This document shows positions 58,530-64,000 of a stretch of 64,000 nucleotides of DNA, one piece after another. The stretch's first letter is position 1; every line of letters begins with the position of its first letter. The position numbers were made by a program, and so were the translations under genes. Source of the DNA: Nocardioides massiliensis (GTDB taxonomy: Bacteria; Actinomycetota; Actinomycetes; Propionibacteriales; Nocardioidaceae); assembly GCF_030811215.1 (NCBI RefSeq), contig NZ_JAUSQM010000001.1, positions 3,100,001 to 3,164,000 on the forward strand, in the 5' to 3' direction. The notes below the pieces were generated by a model. The model saw only the letters and a program-made list of their open reading frames with translations. It had not been told where the DNA came from and made no database searches.

Positions 58530-60583
58530 GAGAGATCCCTGCGGCGGCCGCCGGAGTGCACGTCGTGGACGCGGCCCTGCCGGACGTCGCCGGGCCGGGT
58601 GCGGGCGAACTCGCGCTCGGTGCGTTCCTTGGCGATCGCCGAGGAACGCAGCTGGTACGGGACCGAGGTCACCATCACGCCGGGGGTGAACAGCAACCGC
58701 CCCTTCAACCTGAGCGCGGTCTGGTTGTGCAGCAGCTGCTCCCACCAGCGACCCACGACGTACTCCGGGATGTAGACGGCCACGACCCCGCGCGGCGCGG
58801 CCGCGCGGATCGAGCGGGCGTACTCCAGGATCGGGCGGGTGATCTCGCGGTAGGGCGAGTAGAGCACCTTGAGCGGGACGTCGATGCCGCGCTCGTCCCA
58901 CTCCTCCAGCAGTTGGTCGGTGGTCCGGGAGTCAGTGTCGACGTAGACCGCCTCGAGCAGATTGGGCCGCGCAGCCTTGGCATAGGCCAGCGCCCGCATG
59001 GTCGGCTTGTGCAGCTTGGAGACCAGCACGATCGCGTGCACCCGGGTCGGCAGCAGCTGATCGTCATCAGCGATCTCCAGCTCGTGGCCGACCTTGTCGT
59101 AGTGGCCGCGGATGGTGCGCATCACGAGGTAGAACGTGCCCATCGCCAGCACGGTGATCCAGGCGCCCTCGAGAAACTTCGTGACGAGGACGACGACGAG
59201 CACGATCGCGGTCATCGTCAGCCCGAAGGCGTTGATGGCCCGCGACCGGTGCATCCGCCGGCGCTCGGCGGGGTCGCGCTCGTCGCGCAGGGCGCGGGTC
59301 CAGTGCCGCAGCATCCCGAGCTGGCTGAGGTTGAAGGACACGAAGACGCCGACGATGTAGAGCTGGATCAGCTGCGTGGTCTCGGCGTCGAACGCCACGA
59401 TCAGGACGATCGCGAGTGCGGCGAGGAAGACGATCCCGTTGCTGTAGGCCAGCCGGTCGCCCCGTGCCCCGAGCTGGCGCGGCGCCAGGCCGTCGCGCGC
59501 CAGGATCGAGCCGAGGACCGGGAAGCCGTTGAACGCGGTGTTGGCCGCGAGCACGAGGATGAGCGCAGTCACGCCGATGACGAGGTAGAAGCCGGGCGCG
59601 AAGTTGTCGAAGATGCCGCCGGCGATCTGCGCGAGCAGCGTCGGCTGGTCGTAGTCGCCCGGGAGGGGGGCTCCGTCTGCCTGGACGAGACGGTCGAGGT
59701 CGAGCGGGTCGACGTAGCGGACGTCCATCCGGTTGGCCAGCGCGATGACGCTCATCATCATCACGATGGCGGCGACTCCCAGCAGCAGGAGCGTGGACGC
59801 CGCGTTGCGGCTCTTGGGCTTGCGGAAGGCCGGGACCCCGTTGCTGATCCCCTCGACCCCGGTCAGCGCCACGCAGCCGGACGAGAACGCCCGGGCGACG
59901 AGGAACACGAGCGCGACGGTCGTCAGGGTCCCCTCGGCGTACCCGTCCGCCTCGATGATCCGCAGCGAGGCGCTCTCCGCGTCCGGGAGGGTGCCGAGCA
60001 GGTCGCGCCCGATCCCCCAGGCGCACATCCCCACGATGCCGACGATGAAGGCGTACGTCGGGATCGCGAAGAGCGGCCCCGACTCGCGGATGCCCCGCAG
60101 GTTGAGGGCGGCGACGAGCGCCACCAGCACGACGGCCACGAGAACCTCGTTGCCGCTGACCCAGCCGAGCGCCGAGCCGGCGTTCTGGACCGCGGCGGAG
60201 ACCGACACGGCCACGGTGAGCACGTAGTCGACCAGCAGTGCGCTGGCGACGGTCGTGCCGGCCCGCGGCCCGAGGTTGACGGTGGCGACCTCGTAGTCGC
60301 CGCCGCCACTGGGGTAGGCGTGGACGGTCTGCCGGTACGACGCGACCACGGCGAGCAGCACCACGGCCACGGCCAGACCGACCTGCCAGCTCAGGGCGTA
60401 CGCCGAGATGCCGGCCAGCGACAGCATCAAGAAGATCTCGTCGGGCGCGTAGGCCACCGACGACAGCGCGTCGCTCGCGAAGACCGGGAACGCGACCTTC
60501 TTGGGCAGCAACGTCTCCCCGGCCTGGGTGCTGCGCAATTTGCGGCCCAGCAGGATCCGCTTGGAGACGTCGGTGACACCCAC
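58526..60583 (-). CDS. APC-family amino acid or potassium permease with cytoplasmic C-terminal domain
   Basis: A 685-residue protein: about 12 membrane helices (residues 25-480) with FASDALSSVAYAPDEIF and VALTGVEGISNGVPAFR of the APC superfamily, followed by a cytoplasmic domain of about 200 residues (VHAIVLVSKLHKPTMRALAY, VVAVYIPEYVVGRWWEQLLH) of the kind found in actinobacterial DUF-tailed permeases. It is divergent from two TrkA-type potassium-channel regulators, so potassium transport is possible as well as amino acids. GTG 60583 is the start that fits the family; the frame is open upstream, antisense to trkA. Confidence 0.87.
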   Translation of the reverse strand: MGVTDVSKRILLGRKLRSTQAGETLLPKKVAFPVFASDALSSVAYAPDEIFLMLSLAGISAYALSWQVGLAVAVVLLAVVASYRQTVHAYPSGGGDYEVATVNLGPRAGTTVASALLVDYVLTVAVSVSAAVQNAGSALGWVSGNEVLVAVVLVALVAALNLRGIRESGPLFAIPTYAFIVGIVGMCAWGIGRDLLGTLPDAESASLRIIEADGYAEGTLTTVALVFLVARAFSSGCVALTGVEGISNGVPAFRKPKSRNAASTLLLLGVAAIVMMMSVIALANRMDVRYVDPLDLDRLVQADGAPLPGDYDQPTLLAQIAGGIFDNFAPGFYLVIGVTALILVLAANTAFNGFPVLGSILARDGLAPRQLGARGDRLAYSNGIVFLAALAIVLIVAFDAETTQLIQLYIVGVFVSFNLSQLGMLRHWTRALRDERDPAERRRMHRSRAINAFGLTMTAIVLVVVLVTKFLEGAWITVLAMGTFYLVMRTIRGHYDKVGHELEIADDDQLLPTRVHAIVLVSKLHKPTMRALAYAKAARPNLLEAVYVDTDSRTTDQLLEEWDERGIDVPLKVLYSPYREITRPILEYARSIRAAAPRGVVAVYIPEYVVGRWWEQLLHNQTALRLKGRLLFTPGVMVTSVPYQLRSSAIAKERTEREFARTRPGDVRQGRVHDVHSGGRRRDLS

Positions 60584-60643
60584 GGCGCTCAGGCTAGGCC
60601 ATGGTCGCGACCGATCCGCGCACGCAGGAGTAGCGTCACCCCC

Positions 60644-61306
60644 GTGCACGTCGTGATCATGGGTTGCGGCCGGGTCGGTTCCACACTGGCGCGGGGCCTC
60701 GAGGACCGCCACCACACCGTCGCCGTCATCGACTCCGACCCCTCCGCCTTCCGCCGCCTCGGCCCCGACTTCAACGGCCAACAGGTCACCGGGATGGGCT
60801 TCGACCGCGCCGTGCTGGCCAAGGCCGGCATTGAGCGGGCCGAAGCGTTCGCTGCCGTCTCCAGCGGCGACAACTCCAACATCATCGCCGCCCGGGTGGC
60901 GCGGGAGACGTTCGGCCTGCAGCAGGTGGTGGCCCGGATCTACGACCCCGGCCGCGCCGAGGTCTTCCAGCGCCTGGGCATCACCACCGTCGCCACGGTC
61001 AAGTGGACCGCCGACCAGGTGATGCGCCGACTGCTGCCCGCGGGCGCGGAGCCCTTCTTCCGCGACCCGTCGGGCACGATCCGCCTCGACCAGGTCCCGA
61101 TGCCGGAGTCGTGGGTCGGCGCGCGCACGGTGCACTTCCAGCAGCAGACCGGCAGCCGGATCGCCTGGATCGACCGACTGGGCGAGGGCATGCTGCCCCA
61201 CCGCGAGTCGGTGATCCAGGAGGGCGACATCCTGCACGTCGTCATGCGCGAGGAGTCCGCCGACAGCGTCTACGCCGCGCTCCACGCCGGACCGGAGGAG
61301 GACTGA
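60644..61306 (+). CDS. trkA: TrkA-like potassium uptake regulatory protein
   Basis: A 220-residue protein with an RCK N domain (VHVVIMGCGRVGSTLARGLE nucleotide loop; VAVIDSDPSAF acidic residue) and an RCK C domain (near 140-215). It gates potassium transporters by binding NAD(H) or ATP. GTG 60644. It is followed after 1 bp by a second TrkA-like gene; single-RCK pairs of this kind are common in actinobacteria. It is divergent from the permease gene with a 60-bp gap. Confidence 0.92.
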   Translation: MHVVIMGCGRVGSTLARGLEDRHHTVAVIDSDPSAFRRLGPDFNGQQVTGMGFDRAVLAKAGIERAEAFAAVSSGDNSNIIAARVARETFGLQQVVARIYDPGRAEVFQRLGITTVATVKWTADQVMRRLLPAGAEPFFRDPSGTIRLDQVPMPESWVGARTVHFQQQTGSRIAWIDRLGEGMLPHRESVIQEGDILHVVMREESADSVYAALHAGPEED

Positions 61307-61307
61307 C

Positions 61308-61976
61308 GTGCGGGTCGCCATCGCCGGAGCCGGCGCCGTCGGCCGCTCCATCGCCACTGAGCTGCTGGTCAACGGTCACGAGGTGCTGCTCATCGACAAG
61401 GACCCGCGCTCGATCCGTCCCGAGCTGGTCCCCGAGGCCGAGTGGCTGCTGGCCGATGCCTGCGAGCTGTCCTCGCTCGAGGAGGCACAGATGGAGCGCT
61501 TCGACGTCGCGATCGCGGCGACCGGCGACGACAAGGCCAACCTCGTCACCTCGCTGCTGGCGAAGACCGAGTTCGGCGTCCCCCGCACGGTGGGGCGGGT
61601 CAACCACCCCGACAACGAGTGGCTCTTCACCGAGGCCTGGGGCGTCGACGTGAACGTGTCGACCCCGCGCATCATGTCGGCGCTTGTCGAGGAGGCGGTC
61701 AGCGTCGGCGAGCTGGTGCGTCTGTTCACCTTCCGCCAGGGCGGGGCGAACCTCGTCGAGATCACGCTCGCCTCGGACTCGCCGTACGTCGGCACGCCGG
61801 TGGGGCTCATCCCCTGGCCCGAGAACACTGCGCTCGTGACGGTGCTGCGGGACGGACAGGTCTACCCGCCCGACGACGAGCAGGCGATCGAGGCGGGCGA
61901 CGAGCTGTTGTTCGTCTCGGCCGCCGAGACCGAGCGCGAGCTGGAGCGGCTGCTCAGTCCCGATCAGGAGGACTGA
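61308..61976 (+). CDS. trkA: TrkA-like potassium uptake regulatory protein (second)
   Basis: A 222-residue RCK protein: nucleotide loop VAIAGAGAVGRSIATELL, acidic VLLIDKDPRSIRP and C-terminal TrkA_C domain with VGTPVGLIPWPENTALVTVL and GDELLFVSAAETERELERLL. It probably heterodimerises with the preceding gene product. GTG 61308. Its 3' end overlaps tail-to-tail with the DUF3159 gene by 23 bp. Confidence 0.92.
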   Translation: MRVAIAGAGAVGRSIATELLVNGHEVLLIDKDPRSIRPELVPEAEWLLADACELSSLEEAQMERFDVAIAATGDDKANLVTSLLAKTEFGVPRTVGRVNHPDNEWLFTEAWGVDVNVSTPRIMSALVEEAVSVGELVRLFTFRQGGANLVEITLASDSPYVGTPVGLIPWPENTALVTVLRDGQVYPPDDEQAIEAGDELLFVSAAETERELERLLSPDQED

Positions 61977-62691
61977 GCCCGGCCAGCGACTCCCCCTCCT
62001 CCAGCGGGGTCGCGTTGCGCGCCAGCAGCCAGACCATCGCGCTGAGCGCGGCCACCTGCAGCGGCCAGCCCATCACGATCCTCGAGACGCCGAGCAGCGC
62101 GATCATCTGGTCGGGGTCGGCGAAGCCGCTGCGACCGGCGAGATAGAACGGCGTCTGCACGACCACGCGCACGACGCACGGCAGCACCAGCAGCCAGGTC
62201 AGCCGCGAGCACAGCTGCACGACGCGCGGGTCGCTGCGCCACGCCGTCGGGTCCCCGGTGACGCTGCCGACCATGAATCCGACGATCGGCCAGCGGACGA
62301 CGATCGACAGGGTGAGGCCCACGGCGTACGCCGCGTTGTAGAGCAGACCGGGCAGGAAGTAGGCGAGCGCGGCGTCGGTCTCGCTCCCGCCCCCGCGCAG
62401 GGACCGCCAGGCGAACAGCGCTCCGATGCCGATGCCGACGAGGCTGTTGAAGACGAACTGGATCGTCTGCCGCTGGACCACGCGGACCACCAGCAGGACC
62501 GCGGTGACCGACACCGAGCAGATCAGCGCCAGCTGCAGGTCGCGCGCAGTGAGGAAGGTGATCGTGAAGACGAGCGTCGGGATCGCCGCCTCGATGATCC
62601 CGCGCATCCCGCCGAGCGCCTTGGAGAGCTCGGCGCGCACCGCCTCCTCGACGGTGGCCACCGGGCGTGCCGGACCCGCAGGGGTCGTCAC
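61954..62691 (-). CDS. DUF3159 membrane protein
   Basis: A 245-residue integral membrane protein with about six hydrophobic segments (IPTLVFTITFLTARDLQLAL, SVTAVLLVVRVV, YNAAYAVGLTLSIVVRWPIV, LLVLPCVVRVVVQTPFYL, LQVAALSAMVWLLAR). DUF3159 proteins sit beside an OB-fold protein and DUF3710 in most actinobacteria; function unknown. GTG 62691 overlaps the OB-fold gene stop by 4 bp; GTG 62700 is possible. Confidence 0.88.
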   Translation of the reverse strand: MTTPAGPARPVATVEEAVRAELSKALGGMRGIIEAAIPTLVFTITFLTARDLQLALICSVSVTAVLLVVRVVQRQTIQFVFNSLVGIGIGALFAWRSLRGGGSETDAALAYFLPGLLYNAAYAVGLTLSIVVRWPIVGFMVGSVTGDPTAWRSDPRVVQLCSRLTWLLVLPCVVRVVVQTPFYLAGRSGFADPDQMIALLGVSRIVMGWPLQVAALSAMVWLLARNATPLEEGESLAGLSPPDRD

Positions 62692-63068
62692 GCGGTGCAC
62701 CGCAGCTCGTAGCGGGGGTTGAAGATGACTCGCTGGCCCTCGTGGAGCGCCACCCGGCCCTCGACCCGGACCTGACGTCCCGGGGAGATGCCGGCGATGC
62801 GGCGACGCCCCAGCCAGACGACCGTGATCGTGCCGGTGCCGTCGTAGAGCTCCGCCTCGAGCGCGGGTACGCCGCCGCGCGGGCGCAGCGTGAGGGTGCG
62901 CAGGGAGCCCTGGAGGACGACGCGCTCACGGGCCGGGGCGTCGGCGATCGACGTGCACCCGGCGCGGACCGCCTCGGTCTGCAGCTGCTTCGCCTCGTCA
63001 GCGGTCCCGTCGGCCCAGCGGCTCAGTCCCTGGCGCACCCGGGTCGCGATGTCACCCATGGAGGTCAC
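62688..63068 (-). CDS. OB-fold nucleic-acid-binding domain protein
   Basis: A 126-residue protein with an OB fold (VLQGSLRTLTLRPRG, LEAELYDGTGTITVVWLGRR, PGRQVRVEGRVALHEGQRVI). Resembles the RecG-like wedge OB domains encoded beside DUF3710 and DUF3159 in actinobacteria. A short helical N-terminus with one conserved Cys (RAGCTSI) precedes it. The start at 63068 is a GTG; an in-frame ATG lies 9 bp inside. Confidence 0.88.
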   Translation of the reverse strand: MTSMGDIATRVRQGLSRWADGTADEAKQLQTEAVRAGCTSIADAPARERVVLQGSLRTLTLRPRGGVPALEAELYDGTGTITVVWLGRRRIAGISPGRQVRVEGRVALHEGQRVIFNPRYELRCTA

Positions 63069-63077
63069 CCACCGCTG

Positions 63078-63782
63078 TCAGCCGTCGCCGGGCTGCGGCT
63101 GGGCCGCAGGGTCCGGGGACACGCGGCGGGCCTGCGGCGGGACGGTGATCGGCAGCGCATCGCCGGGCGCCATCGCGACGTTGCCGCGCACGACGACCAG
63201 GGACCGGACCGCGGCGAGGTAGGGCTCGGCCGCCTCAACCTCGACCGCCGGACGCCCCATCAGCGTGGCGCGCAGGAACCACCGCGGCCCGTCGATGCCG
63301 AGGACGCGCGAGGGCTGCTGGCCGGTCCGACCGTCCTCGGTGGTGACGGGCATGAGGACCCGCAGCTCGGTCCCGAACGGACCGGGACCCTCCGTCGCCG
63401 TACCTCCGCGCCGGGAGGTCTCGGAGGCGATCTGGCGCCGGACGTCCTCCCACATGGAGGTGGTGCGGGGGGCGGCAAAGGGCCGCACCTCTACTGCGCC
63501 GTCCTGGCCGACGAAGAGCACCGCGGCGACCTCGCCGCTGCGCTCGTCGACCTGCATCCGCAGCTCGAGTCCGGGCTGACCCGTGACCAGCAGGCTGGTC
63601 AGGTCGACCCAGCCCTCGGTCTCGGCGGTGACGTCGGTCTCCGCGATGTCGCGCGGACCGTCACGGCGTACGTCGACCGGTGCATCCTGCGCGGGTGCAG
63701 GCGTCTCGGCGTCCCCGGCCACGTCGGGCTCGGGAGCCACGTCCTGCTGCGGCTGCGCGGTGGCCTTGCGCCGGAACCTCAC
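63078..63782 (-). CDS. DUF3710 protein
   Basis: A 234-residue soluble protein. The first 50 residues are acidic and low-complexity, followed by the DUF3710 domain ([66 protein letters not shown]). The family is conserved next to dut in actinobacteria; function unknown. The ATG at 63782 overlaps the dut stop by 4 bp. Confidence 0.9.
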   Translation of the reverse strand: MRFRRKATAQPQQDVAPEPDVAGDAETPAPAQDAPVDVRRDGPRDIAETDVTAETEGWVDLTSLLVTGQPGLELRMQVDERSGEVAAVLFVGQDGAVEVRPFAAPRTTSMWEDVRRQIASETSRRGGTATEGPGPFGTELRVLMPVTTEDGRTGQQPSRVLGIDGPRWFLRATLMGRPAVEVEAAEPYLAAVRSLVVVRGNVAMAPGDALPITVPPQARRVSPDPAAQPQPGDG

Positions 63783-64000
63783 ACTGTCTCCTCACGGTCG
63801 GGATAGGTGAATCCACCTGTGGAACCGTAGCCGCCGCTGCCACGCACGGACTCCGGCAGGGCGTCGACCTCGACGAAGGTCGCGGTCTCGACCCGTTGGA
63901 CCACCAGCTGGGCGATCCGGTCGCCGCGCCGCAGCGTCACCGGCTCGTGAGCGTCGGTGTTGACCAGCAGCACCTTGATCTCTCCGCGGTAGCCCGCGTC
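63779..64000 (-). CDS. dut: Deoxyuridine 5'-triphosphate nucleotidohydrolase (dUTPase, partial)
   Basis: Only the C-terminal 73 residues are inside the window; the 5' part lies beyond the right edge. Motif 3/4 ([29 protein letters not shown]) and the glycine-rich motif 5 ([11 protein letters not shown]) identify a trimeric dUTPase that hydrolyses dUTP to dUMP and PPi. Its order with DUF3710 and the OB-fold protein is a core-genome arrangement and supports chromosomal DNA at this end. Confidence 0.95.
   Translation of the reverse strand, partial: DAGYRGEIKVLLVNTDAHEPVTLRRGDRIAQLVVQRVETATFVEVDALPESVRGSGGYGSTGGFTYPDREETV

Noticed and set aside
58427-60643. 959-residue + strand frame running into trkA
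   Set aside because: It is antisense to the permease and methyltransferase genes, with no recognisable domain before the RCK start at 60644.
1-64000. CRISPR arrays, tRNA or rRNA genes, IS transposases
   Set aside because: I looked for regularly spaced repeats, tRNA-like cloverleaf ends, rRNA motifs and DDE transposase motifs and saw none. The absence of a tRNA at the integration junction is notable but not proof.

Overview
The window is GC-rich actinobacterial DNA, most likely from a Nocardioides-like organism. The evidence is the right-hand gene order: dut, DUF3710, an OB-fold protein, DUF3159, two TrkA-type proteins, an APC permease and an RNA methyltransferase, which is a familiar core-genome order in Nocardioidaceae and relatives. 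GTG starts and 4-bp ATGA/GTGA stop-start overlaps are common throughout.

From about 57.34 kb to the right edge the DNA looks like ordinary chromosome. Everything left of it (1 to about 57.3 kb) reads as one large integrative and conjugative element (ICE), or a composite island, inserted beside the 3' end of the RNA methyltransferase gene. A tyrosine integrase and an excisionase-like protein lie next to that junction. The left end of the element is outside the window.

Layout. (a) 1-16.5 kb is a metal and redox cargo region. It holds a DUF411 lipoprotein, a DUF3152 metalloprotease-like protein, a BlaI/M56 regulator pair, and a System II cytochrome c maturation operon (TlpA-like, CcdA, ResB, CcsA). 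It continues with a truncated CDF metal exporter, a mercury module (merR, merA and a frameshifted merB), a copper-buffering set (ArsR, DUF305, Cys-rich Csp) and a pair of CrcB fluoride channels. (b) 16.7-20.1 kb is a MobF (TrwC/TraI) relaxase-helicase. (c) 20.4-31.0 kb is a Tad/Flp pilus-type operon (SAF protein, TadZ-like, TadA, TadB, TadC, four RGS-type pilin-like proteins) ending in a LysM-BTAD membrane regulator. (d) 31.2-36.2 kb has a Prim-Pol primase, a ParB-like protein, an NTF2/VirB8-like protein and an M23 peptidase. (e) 36.3-37.3 kb is an inverted cadmium module (cadD-cmtR) inside the transfer operon. (f) 37.5-46.4 kb is the type IV secretion core (DUF6112-type small membrane proteins, TrbL/VirB6-like, SCO6880 family, VirB4-like ATPase, ArdC-like antirestriction protein, VirD4-like coupling protein). 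(g) 46.6-52.4 kb is accessory DNA dominated by two divergent, unusual putative nucleases: five tandem zinc modules fused to a GIY-YIG-like domain, and a 1217-residue TPR-rich protein with a PIN-like domain. (h) 52.7-57.2 kb has SSB, maintenance genes of unknown function, the excisionase-like protein and the integrase.

How it fits together: relaxase, coupling protein, VirB4-like ATPase and membrane proteins form the transfer machinery. The Tad-type genes may provide surface attachment for mating. ArdC, SSB and Prim-Pol would help the incoming single strand become established. The metal modules and the two-nuclease locus are the likely host benefits. The nuclease pair is the best candidate for an undescribed system.
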